A stretch of DNA of 64,000 bases from Myxosarcina sp. GI1 (GTDB taxonomy: Bacteria; Cyanobacteriota; Cyanobacteriia; Cyanobacteriales; Xenococcaceae), in NCBI RefSeq assembly GCF_000756305.1, contig NZ_JRFE01000006.1:139090-203089 (forward strand), written 5' to 3'. Position 1 is the stretch's first letter; each line of letters opens with the position of its first letter. Both the position numbers and the translations under genes were made by a program. Of the stretch, positions 25,395 to 34,583 are shown piece after piece. Under the pieces are notes generated by a model. That model saw only the letters and a program-made list of their open reading frames with translations, had not been told where the DNA came from and did not search any database.

Positions 25395-25837
25395 CTTTCT
25401 TTTTCACTCCAAGTTGTCAAGGGAGTAAAGCGAGAAAGGTCAGGAAGATAACCAATTACTATTTTGCCTTCGTTTTCAATCCAAGCATGAGCCTCTAAAT
25501 TACCACTTCTGTTTTTAGCTACGCCGATTTGTAGTTGGGAACAGTAACCATAACTGCTCATTAGAGTTTGTGTAGTTAAGGCTTTGGCCAAACATTTAAC
25601 CTCTCTAAACCAATATCGGCTACACAAATCAATCGCCCAAAGAATTTTATCTAACTCAATATGAGATACTTTTTGATAATTGAAAAATTGCTGGCGAACC
25701 TTGTCTAACAAGTAACTCAAAGTTCCATAAGGAAGCAACCACAATCCTAATCGTATCAAGCCCAATAAGACAAAAGTATCAATTAATAATCTGCGTTCCT
25801 TTCCTGTCAAGTCAATAAAATTAAGTACTTGCTTCAT
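25391..25837 (-). CDS. Lasso-peptide leader peptidase B2, transglutaminase-like
   Basis: A 148-residue protein of the lasso B2 family, the cysteine protease that removes the leader. The catalytic Cys82 lies in EVKCLAKAL and His117 in LEAHAWIE; Asp133 in YLPDLSRFTPL is the likely third residue. The N-terminal region (KERRLLIDTFVLLGLIRLGL) is the usual helical start of split B2 proteins. It overlaps the B1 gene by 17 bases and the cyclase by four, so all three are translated together. Length matches split-B systems rather than the fused McjB form. Confidence 0.88.
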   Translation of the reverse strand: MKQVLNFIDLTGKERRLLIDTFVLLGLIRLGLWLLPYGTLSYLLDKVRQQFFNYQKVSHIELDKILWAIDLCSRYWFREVKCLAKALTTQTLMSSYGYCSQLQIGVAKNRSGNLEAHAWIENEGKIVIGYLPDLSRFTPLTTWSEKES

Positions 25838-26165
25838 TGCTTATTAGGATTAAACCTTTAGATTGTAATTGTTCGAGCAAAGATAACAAGTCACTTTGAC
25901 ATCGTTCTGAACTGACTTCGTATTTTGTCAAAATAGCATCTCGAACTTCGGCAAAAGTTTTTGGCTGTTGAATGAGATTCCAAACAGTTTGTCCAATAGG
26001 ATTTAGGCCATAGTATATTCCTGAATTGCTATTGAGAATTAATAGTTCGCCATCCATCTCGGCAGCAATCTGACCTTTGGCTGCTATTATTTTTAGCTTA
26101 TTGTTTTTAAATGAAGATAGAAAAAAGCTTTGATTCACCTCAACGTTCTCCAACACGAGATTCAA
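25821..26165 (-). CDS. Lasso-peptide RRE protein B1, PqqD-like
   Basis: A 114-residue PqqD-like protein with the RiPP recognition element fold: strands GELLILNSNSGIYYGLNPIG and then helices VWNLIQQPKTFAEV and the C-terminal CQSDLLSLLEQLQSKGLIL. It binds the leader, mainly the YxxP segment, and presents it to the B2 peptidase. It carries an N-terminal extension of about 25 residues beyond a minimal RRE. As first gene of the lasso operon it begins 43 bases after the stop of the upstream serine hydrolase, with which it might share a transcript. Confidence 0.85.
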   Translation of the reverse strand: MNLVLENVEVNQSFFLSSFKNNKLKIIAAKGQIAAEMDGELLILNSNSGIYYGLNPIGQTVWNLIQQPKTFAEVRDAILTKYEVSSERCQSDLLSLLEQLQSKGLILISNEAST

Positions 26166-26208
26166 AAAGTATTATACCTGAATTTTTTGCATGCAATCTA
26201 AAATAATT

Positions 26209-28266
26209 CTAAAACTGCCAACAGAGCAGATTCCAGTAAGCTAATAAAGGAATAAAGCTGATTGCGGCGATAGTAACCAAACTGTAATGCGATCGCTCCT
26301 GCCAAGACCAATAGTTTTTGCGCCAAACCACCAGTATTGAAACAAACAAAATTAGAGTCAGTACGGCAGATAATATCGGTAAACCAAGTAAACCTACCGC
26401 CACTGGTGGAACGCCATAAGCGAGTTTCCAAGGTCCCCACAACCATAAATATAACGGCAATCCAATCAGAAACACTAAGTTTAATAGAGCGATCGCGCCA
26501 GCTAAAGTACGAACCCAGGTTAATTTTGGCGTATGTACGGTTCTTTTCGATAGAATCCGCAGTAAAGGGCGAATGATGCCAGCGACTATAGCTGTCAGAA
26601 AAAAAATCGCGCAGAAAATTAAAATTCCTAGTTGCACTGTAATCGTCTCGTACCAAGGCATTCGTTGATAGGTACCGATTTTGGGATATAGAGGATTAGA
26701 AACATGGGTAACATTGCCCGAATCGTCAGCGACAAAAAACACATAGGCATTATCGCGATCGCGGTAAAATAATCCTGGTTCTGAGGTAGGAGTTAACTCG
26801 ACGTTCTCTACCTGACTGCGGAATAAAAGCGGTGGAGTTTTAACTAATAAAGTTCCATTGTCTTGAGTAGTTACTTTAATTTCTTTAGCAACGCCAGTTA
26901 TTTTACCAATTGTAAAGCGCGGATACTCCATGTCGCGGTAAGTTCCAGTATATCGTTCTAACTGTTCGGGTGGAACTTCAGTTTTATCTGAGTTATTAGT
27001 ATTAGAACCTGGAAAATAGCGATCGAAAAAACGAGTGATAAATTCACCGTGTACGTTACTAAAACTATTACAGGCAATAAAAATACCGATATTTTCTTCG
27101 GGAATTAAAGTTAGAGAACTAGAATAACCCCGCAAGCTTCCCAAGTGTCCGATCGCACGTTTATTATTAATCAAACGTTCCCTAAAACTGTAACCCGTAC
27201 CTGGTAACTTGGGATGAATCTGATAGTGAGTTTGGTGCATCATCTCAACAGTTTCAGGGTTTAATATTTGCCTTTCTCGATAGCTACCCTGTTGCAAATG
27301 AGCCAGCATAAAATGAGCCATATCAGTGGCGGTAGTCATCAATGCTGCTGCTGGAGCGATGTTGAGATAAAGATAGGGAACGGCTTTAGCTTTACCTTTT
27401 TGTATTTGATATCCCGTAGCAAAGTTATCGGGTAATTCCGCAACTGGTGGTTGTTCAAAACTACTTTGCCTCATTTCTAGAGGCTGAAAGATATTTTTAT
27501 CTACATAGTTTACAAAAGGCATACCCGATATTTGTTCTACCAAATAACCGAGTAAAGCAATACTGTGATTTGAGTAGCTGTAAAACTTACCTGGAGGATA
27601 GTTAATAGCTGGCATATATTTGGGTAAATATTCTGCCAAAGGCTGCATTTGAGCTTTAGTTCGCGCACCCAATCCAATAAGACGCTGTGTTGTACCATCA
27701 GTGTGCATCATCATGCGCGCGGGTGTTACCGATTCGCTGTAGGGATTTTCAAGTTGCCAGTCTGGTAAATATCGATCGATATTTTCGTTTAAATCTAGCG
27801 CACCTCGTTCGTATAGTTGCATGGCTGAAGTGGCAGTAAACAACTTAGAAAGAGAAGCTACCCGAAATAAGGTTTTGTCTGCATCTACGGGAATCTTTTG
27901 TTCTAGATTGGCATAACCATAACCATTACTAAAAAAAATTTCCCCATCCTTAACCACAGCAATAGCTGCACCTGGAATCTTAGTCTCCGATAGTTGCTGT
28001 TGAAAAAAATCATTAACAAAATTAGCAAATTCTTGAGGATTGTCGATGTCTATTTTTGGTAATGTTGTAGCCGAACTTTCTCCTGGTGATGAGAGTTGTT
28101 GAGATTGATTATCTAAAATATGAAATTTAGGAGTATCGCGAGCCGAACCAGGTAAGAGAAAAACGAAAAAACATAAAACAAAGCTAATAAAACCGATAAT
28201 AAAATAACGAGTTTTGCGGTCGCTGGCAATATTTCTTAAAATTTGAAATTTTGATAAGTTATTCAT
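26209..28266 (-). CDS. Membrane-anchored serine hydrolase, class C beta-lactamase family (S12)
   Basis: A 685-residue protein. It has an N-terminal signal anchor (YFIIGFISFVLCFFVFLLPG), then a beta-lactamase/D-Ala-D-Ala peptidase domain at about residues 75-430 with the SxxK nucleophile in VASLSKLFT, the YxN motif as SYSNHS, and HLGSLRGYSS near the third motif. A beta-sheet region follows (residues about 440-540), and the last 140 residues contain four or five membrane helices. Proteins of this layout act on peptides or peptidoglycan at the cell surface, but substrates are seldom known. It lies upstream of the lasso operon in the same direction with a 43-base gap; a link to the lasso pathway is possible but unproven. 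Confidence 0.85.
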   Translation of the reverse strand: MNNLSKFQILRNIASDRKTRYFIIGFISFVLCFFVFLLPGSARDTPKFHILDNQSQQLSSPGESSATTLPKIDIDNPQEFANFVNDFFQQQLSETKIPGAAIAVVKDGEIFFSNGYGYANLEQKIPVDADKTLFRVASLSKLFTATSAMQLYERGALDLNENIDRYLPDWQLENPYSESVTPARMMMHTDGTTQRLIGLGARTKAQMQPLAEYLPKYMPAINYPPGKFYSYSNHSIALLGYLVEQISGMPFVNYVDKNIFQPLEMRQSSFEQPPVAELPDNFATGYQIQKGKAKAVPYLYLNIAPAAALMTTATDMAHFMLAHLQQGSYRERQILNPETVEMMHQTHYQIHPKLPGTGYSFRERLINNKRAIGHLGSLRGYSSSLTLIPEENIGIFIACNSFSNVHGEFITRFFDRYFPGSNTNNSDKTEVPPEQLERYTGTYRDMEYPRFTIGKITGVAKEIKVTTQDNGTLLVKTPPLLFRSQVENVELTPTSEPGLFYRDRDNAYVFFVADDSGNVTHVSNPLYPKIGTYQRMPWYETITVQLGILIFCAIFFLTAIVAGIIRPLLRILSKRTVHTPKLTWVRTLAGAIALLNLVFLIGLPLYLWLWGPWKLAYGVPPVAVGLLGLPILSAVLTLILFVSILVVWRKNYWSWQERSHYSLVTIAAISFIPLLAYWNLLCWQF

Positions 28267-28559
28267 CTGTATATTAAGGATCGATAGATATTTTGAGCTT
28301 AGTCACAATTTATGTTTGATTATTTTTGGTACTTTTAAACTGTCATTTTATTTGCAGTATTTCTCGATCGCCTGAGACAATTTTGTACTGAAACAATCTA
28401 AAAACCGCTCTCTATCTAATAGTCTATTTATAAAATTAGATTTGTATGTTTATTTTTGATTCTATCTACAGATAGTTTTTATAAAATTGAAAGTCGTTCG
28501 TTTGTCAATTGTTTTATGGTAGATAAAAGAAATAGCAATTGATAAATTAAATTATTATT

Positions 28560-29471
28560 ATGAAAAATATCTCCGAAAAATTTAAATATGCAGCTTTAGG
28601 ATTAGTAGGCGTAATTGGTTTATTAGTAATTTGGAGTTTTATCGAGCCACGAATTCTCAATACAGAAAGCGAAGTTGCAAACATACCCAATCTTCCCAAA
28701 TCTTGGCAGGGTAAGCAAATCGGTCAAATCTCTGATTTTCAAATTGGACTATGGGGCGATAATCGCGGCACTGCACGTCGCAGCGTTGCAGAGTTGATAG
28801 AAGCCAAACCTGCCGTGGCATTAGTCAGTGGCGACTTTATCTATCACCCCGGTCAAAATATCGAACCAGAAATTGAAACAGCAGTAGATATAGTTCGTCC
28901 TCTAGTAGAAGCAGGGATACCTACCTATGCGGTTCTAGGCAATCATGACTACGGTATGAGTAGTAAAACTGCATCTCCCAAAACAGAAGAAGCCGAACGT
29001 TTGGCAACGGCATTAGAATCTGCTGGTATAGAAGTATTAGAAAACGAAGCAGTCGAACTGCAACTGCCAAACAGTAACGAACCTTTGTATTTAGTTGGAG
29101 TGGGTTCGCTGTGGGCAAATAGAGACAATGTGGATAAAGCTTTAAGCGGTGTACCAGATAATAGCCCTAGAATCACTATGATGCACAATCCAGACTCATT
29201 CGAGCAGTTTCCGCCTAACTCAGCACCACTGGCGGTAGCAGGACATACTCACGGAGGACAGGTACGCGTACCAAATACTCCCCACTGGTCTTGGTTGAGG
29301 TTTACCCAAGACGATAAAGTTTATGCAGATGGCTGGGCAAAAGGTTATGGAGAACCAGGCAATCAACTTTACGTAAATCCTGGAATTGGCATGAGTATCG
29401 CACCTATACGACTATTTTGTCCGCCCGAACTAACTTTATTTACGCTTCAGTTAGATAATTCTAAACAATAA
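28560..29471 (+). CDS. Membrane-anchored metallophosphoesterase, YkuE-like
   Basis: A 303-residue calcineurin-like phosphoesterase with an N-terminal membrane segment (AALGLVGVIGLLVIWSF, residues about 12-28). The metal-binding motifs are ISDFQIG, VSGDFIYHPG, LGNHDYG and GHTHGGQV, in the normal order. In the first motif the usual DxH is DFQ, so one metal ligand is changed, which may alter the metal centre. Relatives act on UDP-diacylglucosamine or unknown phosphoesters at the membrane. It is divergent from the serine hydrolase, sharing a promoter region of about 290 bases. Confidence 0.85.
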   Translation: MKNISEKFKYAALGLVGVIGLLVIWSFIEPRILNTESEVANIPNLPKSWQGKQIGQISDFQIGLWGDNRGTARRSVAELIEAKPAVALVSGDFIYHPGQNIEPEIETAVDIVRPLVEAGIPTYAVLGNHDYGMSSKTASPKTEEAERLATALESAGIEVLENEAVELQLPNSNEPLYLVGVGSLWANRDNVDKALSGVPDNSPRITMMHNPDSFEQFPPNSAPLAVAGHTHGGQVRVPNTPHWSWLRFTQDDKVYADGWAKGYGEPGNQLYVNPGIGMSIAPIRLFCPPELTLFTLQLDNSKQ

Positions 29472-29746
29472 CTATTCTCTCTAGATTGAATATTGAAAAT
29501 AAAAATTGCAACTATCTAAAGATTGAATTAATTTATTAGTTTGTATTTTACACCAGCGACAAGCGATCTCATAGTCGGAAATATTATATCTAAGGCTAGA
29601 AGAACTCAGACAAAAAATATTTTTAAGTTAGAGAAACAAGGAACTATTTAAACGGTAATTTTATATAGCGTTTTTTTTAGTCCACACCAATTTAAAAATA
29701 GCTATAGCACTTCAATATAATTAAATACTGAGAGGACATTAATCTC

Positions 29747-30562
29747 ATGTCAAACTATGCTTTGTTCTGGTTTTTATTAAGCGCAGCGGTACTATTGCCG
29801 TTTGGAGTTAATGGTAACAGTCAGGTAAACGCGCAATCAGCAGAAACTAATGTAACTCTAGAAGAAATAAACGACAATACAAACAAGTGGCTCGGCAAAA
29901 CAGTAACGGTTACGGGAACGATTGAAAACCTAAATGATTCTACGTTTACGATTGAAAATGAAGCCTATTTAGATAGCGAAAGAATACTAGTAATTAACCG
30001 TTCTGGCGAACCAATACCCCAGCTACCAGAAAAAAATATTGCCCTACAGGTTACGGGAGAGGTAGAAAAAGTCGATGAAGCAGCATTAGTAGAAGGGGTG
30101 GATGTAGAGCTTTCATCAAGCCTTCCAACAGAATTTACTAATAAACCAGCTATTTATGCCGATTCCATTGTTCTTGCTCCCGCTCCTAGAGAAGTAATTG
30201 AAGCTCCCGATAATTTTTATGGTCGAAAAGTAATAGTAAATGGACGAGTAGCAGAAATTTTAAATGAAAATACTTTTACCCTCGCTCAGCGTTCTTATGC
30301 CTTACCAGAAGACAAAGATTTATTAGTATTAAATGTGGCTTCTGAATCGATGCCGAGTGACGATGCTGAAGTATCTATTATAGGTGAAGTTCGTCCTTAC
30401 GATCGCCAACAACTAGAACGAGATTATGGTATAGAACCATTGTCTGAAGAATTAGCTGAAAAATACACTAACGCAGGGATATTAATAGTTGAATCAATTT
30501 CACCAGGAGATGTCGAGGGAGCATCCCATTTTGGAAGAAAAACAGAAGAAGTAGAGAAATAG
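29747..30562 (+). CDS. Secreted two-repeat OB-like protein, C terminus replaced by IS sequence
   Basis: A 271-residue exported protein. A signal peptide (LFWFLLSAAVLLPFGVNG, ending near NAQS) is followed by two similar beta-barrel-like repeats: NKWLGKTVTVTGTIENLNDS at about 45 and NFYGRKVIVNGRVAEILNEN at about 155, each of OB-fold character. Function unknown. The last 15 residues come from the inserted element: reading stops in the IS at 30562. If the IS and one target copy are removed, the frame runs on to a stop at 31238-31240, giving 267 residues ending SEAEIDITP. The folded part is intact, so the product may still work. Confidence 0.75.
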   Translation: MSNYALFWFLLSAAVLLPFGVNGNSQVNAQSAETNVTLEEINDNTNKWLGKTVTVTGTIENLNDSTFTIENEAYLDSERILVINRSGEPIPQLPEKNIALQVTGEVEKVDEAALVEGVDVELSSSLPTEFTNKPAIYADSIVLAPAPREVIEAPDNFYGRKVIVNGRVAEILNENTFTLAQRSYALPEDKDLLVLNVASESMPSDDAEVSIIGEVRPYDRQQLERDYGIEPLSEELAEKYTNAGILIVESISPGDVEGASHFGRKTEEVEK

Positions 30563-31198
30563 AAGCAATGGCGGTCAAACTATAAGAAGACTTGAGTACA
30601 TAAAAAGATTAATGACTCCATCAGAAAAAGCTCGTGTTCAAGAGTGCGTTCAAGAACTATCAGAGATTTTGTATCGTAATACTCCATCAGACAATCGCGC
30701 TTCGCGATTCGCCGGACTCCAGCCCGCGCCAAACTTTCTGGGAGATGGACATTCAGGAGTGTGGAATCTTTTTAGTCAAATTTCTACCACACAACAACGA
30801 TATGAAATTCTAGATTGGTTTCATCTCAAAGAAAACTTGTTCAAAGTTGGTGGTTCATTAAAACGCCTGAGACAGGCAGAAACATTTTTATGGCAAGGAG
30901 AAGTCGAGCAAGCGATCTCTTTATTTCAACAAGAATGTCCTAAACGAGCGCGGAAATTTATTGCTTATGTTGAAAAACACCGTCATCGTCTAGTTAATTA
31001 CGAGCTATTACAAGCTGAAGATTATATTTCAATTGGTTCTGGGGCAGTCGAATCAGCTATTAAACAACTCGATCGCCGTTTAAAAATTTCAGGAGCGCAA
31101 TGGAATTTTAATTCAGTCAGTCCAATGTTGCGATTGCGCTGTGCTTATCTTAATAGACAAATTGCTGCTTAGTCTATTTGCCAAAATGGGATGCTCCC
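30517..31198. mobile_element. 682-bp ISKra4-like element, internally deleted, with 18-bp inverted repeats and 8-bp target duplication
   Basis: The ends are perfect inverted repeats: GGGAGCATCCCATTTTGG at 30517-30534 and CCAAAATGGGATGCTCCC at 31181-31198. The bases on both sides are the same 8-mer GATGTCGA (30509-30516 and 31199-31206), a target-site duplication. Excising the element restores the frame of the interrupted gene. The GGG ends and the transposase fit ISKra4. At 682 bases it is far shorter than full elements of that family, because the transposase has lost its middle. Confidence 0.9.
30612..31172 (+). pseudogene. ISKra4-type transposase, internally deleted
   Basis: A 186-residue frame that joins an N terminus (SEKARVQECVQELSEIL, about residues 4-20) to a C-terminal catalytic part (FLGDGHSGVWNLF, WFHLKENLFKVG, and GSGAVESAIKQLDRR). 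The second Asp (GDGH) and the Glu (AVES) of the DDE triad are present, but the region with the first Asp is missing. At the joint lies a GC-rich patch (30693-30735, CGCGCTTCGCGATTCGCCGG) coding NRASRFAGLQPAPN that does not belong to either side. The element probably cannot move by itself but could be moved by a full relative. Confidence 0.75.
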
Positions 31199-31400
31199 GA
31201 TGTCGATGCGAGCGAGGCTGAAATTGATATTACTCCTTAAAAAATAACTAATACGGCTAAATTAAATAAAAAGTGTTTGTTGTTATAAATATTAAAAATA
31301 TTTAAAAAATAAATTTAGTTTCAAACTTTTAATAGACGCATTAAAATTCAGCAATTATTAAACTAGTCGCAGAAAAAATGATTTTAATAAACACAGAAAT

Positions 31401-31946
31401 ATGTTAAAACTACAAAACAAATTTAGTTTTTCAGATTCAAAAATTACCAAAATTTTCTTTAGTAGTTTGCTAATTGGATTTCCAGTATTAACAGCTTTAG
31501 AAGCTAAAGCAGATATGCACGCGGAATCTATGCCCAAAACAGAAATGGGTACAGAAAATGATGCCGTAGAATCTGAAGAAGATGGACTTTATAATCAGAG
31601 CGATGGTGGTTATGATGGCGAACCTACGGTTACAGTAGCCCCTACTGAAGGAACTATAAATGTGTTAGTTAAAAACCAAACTAATGCCGCAATTGACTAT
31701 CAGGCGCGTGGCTATACCGAAAATCAAACTTTAGAAGGTGGAGAACAACACATTCTAAGAAATTTACCCGTACCCGTAGTAATTAGAGCGGCACGTCAAG
31801 ATGATGGCTTTATTCAAACAATGCCAGAAGTTAACCAGGAGGGAATGTTAGAGTTAACTTTAGACGAAGCTTCAGAAAGAAATATTGGTGTAGTCAGAAT
31901 TGAAGAAGACGGAAGTGTTTACATAGATCCGAGTAATTCTGGTTAA
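31401..31946 (+). CDS. Secreted acidic hypothetical protein
   Basis: A 181-residue protein with a probable signal sequence (ITKIFFSSLLIGFPVLTAL, cut near EAKA). The mature N terminus is acidic and disordered-looking (AESMPKTEMGTENDAVESEEDG), followed by a beta-rich domain at about residues 85-175 (TINVLVKNQTNAAIDYQARG, LPVPVVIRAARQDDG). Met and acidic residues near the N terminus would suit metal contact, but this is speculative. I do not recognise the family. It precedes the copper-type cluster in the same direction with a 344-base gap. Confidence 0.65.
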   Translation: MLKLQNKFSFSDSKITKIFFSSLLIGFPVLTALEAKADMHAESMPKTEMGTENDAVESEEDGLYNQSDGGYDGEPTVTVAPTEGTINVLVKNQTNAAIDYQARGYTENQTLEGGEQHILRNLPVPVVIRAARQDDGFIQTMPEVNQEGMLELTLDEASERNIGVVRIEEDGSVYIDPSNSG

Positions 31947-32290
31947 ATAATTACTCAGTCTAGAGAAGATAAACGATCTTGTTCTAAAAAAGCGAAAAAA
32001 ATAGTTATTTAAATAAAGCGATCGCTTCAACTAATTCTATTGTTAACGAGCGATCGCTCTGCTGTTTTAATATAAATTAAAAACGAATAATAACTTTAGT
32101 TCTGTTTCTTTTTCTGTATCTATTGTTATTTTTATACTTAATATTTCTAAACAATAAAAAGTAAATAAATGCTTACAAAATTTAATCTATATCTAGAGTT
32201 ATAAATATCATTTACTACGGTTGATAGACGAATCAGACAGCACATTTTTTTACTATCCGAGTAACAAAGTAAAATAACAGGAAATATCTA
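31947..32290. other. Intergenic region with paired HIP1 palindromes
   Basis: AT-rich gap of 344 bases. Two copies of AGCGATCGCT (32017-32026 and 32049-32058) lie 22 bases apart and could pair with each other as a stem; each is also self-complementary. They may act as a terminator for the upstream gene, though no strong U-tract follows. The rest presumably carries the promoter of the Cys-rich gene. Confidence 0.4.
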
Positions 32291-32626
32291 ATGTTATTAG
32301 TTCATGAAGAATATCAATCCAGCTTTGATGTAGCGATGAAATGTGCGGTAGAATGCGAACATTGTGCCGAAGCCTGTATGGGCAATCCAGATATGCTTAA
32401 ATGCGCTCGCACCTGCTTAGATTGTGCAGAAATTTGTCGTACTATTTGTACATATATGGTGCGAGGTTCGCGCTTTATTCCTAATTTATCTAAAGCCTGT
32501 GCGGAGATTTGCCAGGCTTGTGGCGATGAATGCAGTTCTCATAGCATGGAACACTGCCAGAAATGTGCGAAAGCTTGTTGCCAAGCAGTAGAAGAATATA
32601 ACAAAATTGCTGCTGTAGCTGCCTAA
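32291..32626 (+). CDS. Cys-rich four-helix-bundle copper-binding protein (DUF326 / Csp-like)
   Basis: A 111-residue protein with 17 cysteines arranged as CxxxC and CxxC pairs along helices (MKCAVECEHCAEAC, ARTCLDCAEICRTIC, KACAEICQACGDEC, HCQKCAKACC). This is the pattern of DUF326 and of the copper storage proteins Csp, where the cysteines line the core of a four-helix bundle and hold many Cu(I) ions. There is no signal peptide, so it is cytosolic, like Csp3. The following genes encode membrane proteins with cysteine motifs and a permease, suggesting a metal-handling set. Confidence 0.85.
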   Translation: MLLVHEEYQSSFDVAMKCAVECEHCAEACMGNPDMLKCARTCLDCAEICRTICTYMVRGSRFIPNLSKACAEICQACGDECSSHSMEHCQKCAKACCQAVEEYNKIAAVAA

Positions 32627-32632
32627 ATAACT

Positions 32633-32682
32633 AGAGCGCGGCTCTAAGAGACTTAGTAATTTATTTTTAGTTCTCGCGCTCT
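32633..32682 (+). terminator. Stem-loop after the Cys-rich gene
   Basis: AGAGCGCG (32633-32640) pairs with CGCGCTCT (32675-32682), with an inner TAGAGC/GCTCTA alternative hairpin. There is no U-tract, so attenuation or partial termination is only possible. Confidence 0.3.
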
Positions 32683-32746
32683 CTCAACAACAAGGGTAAG
32701 TTTTCGGGATAAAGCGTTTGAATAAGCGAACGAGTAATTAATAATC

Positions 32747-33124
32747 ATGGATAAGAATGAACATCTAGAAAAAAATGCTTCAAAAATAACTGAAGCAATT
32801 AGTCCCACTCAACCTCAAGAAATTCCAACCCAGGAAGTGACTGCGAGTTATGACGGTGGAGTACATTTGCTATTGATATGGATAGTTTCAATTGTGGGAT
32901 TTTGTTTTTTGCTCAAAAAATCAAAATCCCAACCAGATAAAACCAATTCTCAAAACTTAAGTGTCTTCCAACATTTTACTCAGCCTGACTGCGAAAAATG
33001 TCGCTTTTTCGATAAAAACTCTTACCTTAAGTGTGCCGTACATCCAATTTATGTAGGCAAAATAAATGCCAAAGATTGTTCTGATTATTGGCAGCGCGAT
33101 CGCCGTAAATTTTTTTATCACTAA
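32747..33124 (+). CDS. Small single-span membrane protein with C-terminal Cys motif
   Basis: A 125-residue protein with one membrane helix (LLLIWIVSIVGFCFLL, about residues 44-59) and a conserved-looking C-terminal domain: CEKCRFFDKNSYLKCAVHP, then KDCSDYW. The four cysteines and a His could bind a metal. The same C-terminal block occurs in the protein at 34584-34937 (CTKCRFFDNNFYLKCAVHP, KDCSDYW), so the two are paralogues placed on either side of the permease gene. Family name unknown to me. Confidence 0.7.
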   Translation: MDKNEHLEKNASKITEAISPTQPQEIPTQEVTASYDGGVHLLLIWIVSIVGFCFLLKKSKSQPDKTNSQNLSVFQHFTQPDCEKCRFFDKNSYLKCAVHPIYVGKINAKDCSDYWQRDRRKFFYH

Positions 33125-33226
33125 ATAACTCATTTACCTCGAAACGATAATTTGAACCATAAGGAAATTAGTTGGAACGACTATATAAACCTCGCATAAT
33201 TCTTTATAAGACTTACTAAACTAAAT

Positions 33227-34534
33227 ATGAATGACGCTAATTTTTGGCAACTTTACAGCGAAGCCGTACTGACTACTCTCGGTTTTTTTTGGAAAGCCTT
33301 ATGGGCATTTATTTTTGGTTATATCATCAGTAGCGCGATTCAAGTGTTTGTTACTCGCGAAAAAATGAGGCAAACTATGGGGCAAGCAGGAACAAAAAGT
33401 ATTGCCATCGGTACTTTTTTTGGCTTTCTCTCTAGTTCCTGTAGTTTTGCCGCCCTCTCTACTACCAAATCTTTATTTAAAAAAGGTGCGGGTTTTGTAC
33501 CTTCCTTAGCTTTCTTGCTAGCTTCAACTAATCTGGTAATCGAACTAGGATTTATTATCGCCATCTTTTTAGGTTGGCAATTTGTAGTTGGTGAATATCT
33601 TGGTGGAATTTTGTTAATTCTCTTTACCTGGTTAATTGTTAAGTATACACGTCCTAAAGAATTACTAAGAAAAGCCAAAAGACGCTTAAACGAACGAGAA
33701 GGGGAAGAGAACCAAGATAAAGATGCCCCCAACTGGAAAGACAAAATTACCAGCAAAAAGGGATGGCAACAGGTAGCCAAAAAATACTTTATGGAATGGG
33801 GTATGGTTTGGAAGGACGTAACCTTTGGTTTTACCATAGCGGGAGTTATTGCCGCCTTTGTACCCCGTTCTTTTTTTCAGGCTTTATTTCTCGGTGCTGG
33901 TTCGCAAAATCCTGGCTTTTTTGCCGTTTTAGAAAATACTATTGTCGGACCGATCGCAGCCTTTTTTACTTTTATTGGTTCGATGGGCAATATTCCTTTA
34001 GCGGCAATTTTGTTTAATAACGGCGTTAGCTTTGCGGGGGTAATAGCGTTTATCTTTAGCGATTTAGTAGTTTTTCCTGTTATTCGAGTTAATGCTAAAT
34101 ATTATGGCTGGAAAGTAGCTCTTTATATTGTCGGAGTCTTTTTCGCGGCGTTAGTAGCAACGGCAATTGTAATGCACTATGGTTTCTCTCTCTTTGGTTT
34201 ACTACCTGAAAGTGTTGAGGCGGTTAGCCCTCAATCGACAGAGCGTTTTGCTATTGATTATACTTTTTGGCTCAATCTAGTACTTTTGATTATTACAGGT
34301 ATTTTGGCATGGTTGCGATTTGGTAGTGGTCAAAAACAACAAAGCAAGCATCAACATCACCAACAGCATAGTAATGAAAACGCAGATGGTAAAAAACAGC
34401 AACATCAAGGCGGACACAATCATGGTGGTGGCAAGCAAGGGTTTACCGAAAAGCTGCTATTTTGGCTGGCTATTCTGTCTTACATCTGGTTAGTTGGCGG
34501 TCTTATTGTCACCTTTTTTGTAAACGGACAATAA
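33227..34534 (+). CDS. Permease of the DUF318/ArsP_1 type with His-rich loop
   Basis: A 435-residue membrane protein of the predicted permease family PF03773, with about eight to ten helices. The conserved core is SSSCSFAALSTTKSLFKKGAG and the later GSMGNIPLAAILFNNGVSFAG, two half-repeats typical of the family. Relatives include the organoarsenical exporter ArsP. A cytoplasmic or external loop at about residues 375-405 is rich in His and Gln (SKHQHHQQHSNE, GGHNHGGGK), suited to metal binding. With the Cys-rich protein upstream, the cargo is more likely a metal ion or metal complex than arsenic. The direction of transport is unknown. Confidence 0.8.
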   Translation: MNDANFWQLYSEAVLTTLGFFWKALWAFIFGYIISSAIQVFVTREKMRQTMGQAGTKSIAIGTFFGFLSSSCSFAALSTTKSLFKKGAGFVPSLAFLLASTNLVIELGFIIAIFLGWQFVVGEYLGGILLILFTWLIVKYTRPKELLRKAKRRLNEREGEENQDKDAPNWKDKITSKKGWQQVAKKYFMEWGMVWKDVTFGFTIAGVIAAFVPRSFFQALFLGAGSQNPGFFAVLENTIVGPIAAFFTFIGSMGNIPLAAILFNNGVSFAGVIAFIFSDLVVFPVIRVNAKYYGWKVALYIVGVFFAALVATAIVMHYGFSLFGLLPESVEAVSPQSTERFAIDYTFWLNLVLLIITGILAWLRFGSGQKQQSKHQHHQQHSNENADGKKQQHQGGHNHGGGKQGFTEKLLFWLAILSYIWLVGGLIVTFFVNGQ

Positions 34535-34583
34535 AAATGGCGATCGCTCCAACTGCTAAAAGTTCAAACATTAATTTAAGATA

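Noticed and set aside
26198-26656. 152-codon minus-strand frame inside the serine hydrolase gene
   Set aside because: It is a shifted reading of the membrane-helix part of the larger gene, with Ser/Arg-rich meaningless sequence.
33763-34017. 84-codon plus-strand frame within the permease gene
   Set aside because: A shadow frame rich in Phe, Tyr and Cys; the permease frame has clear family motifs.
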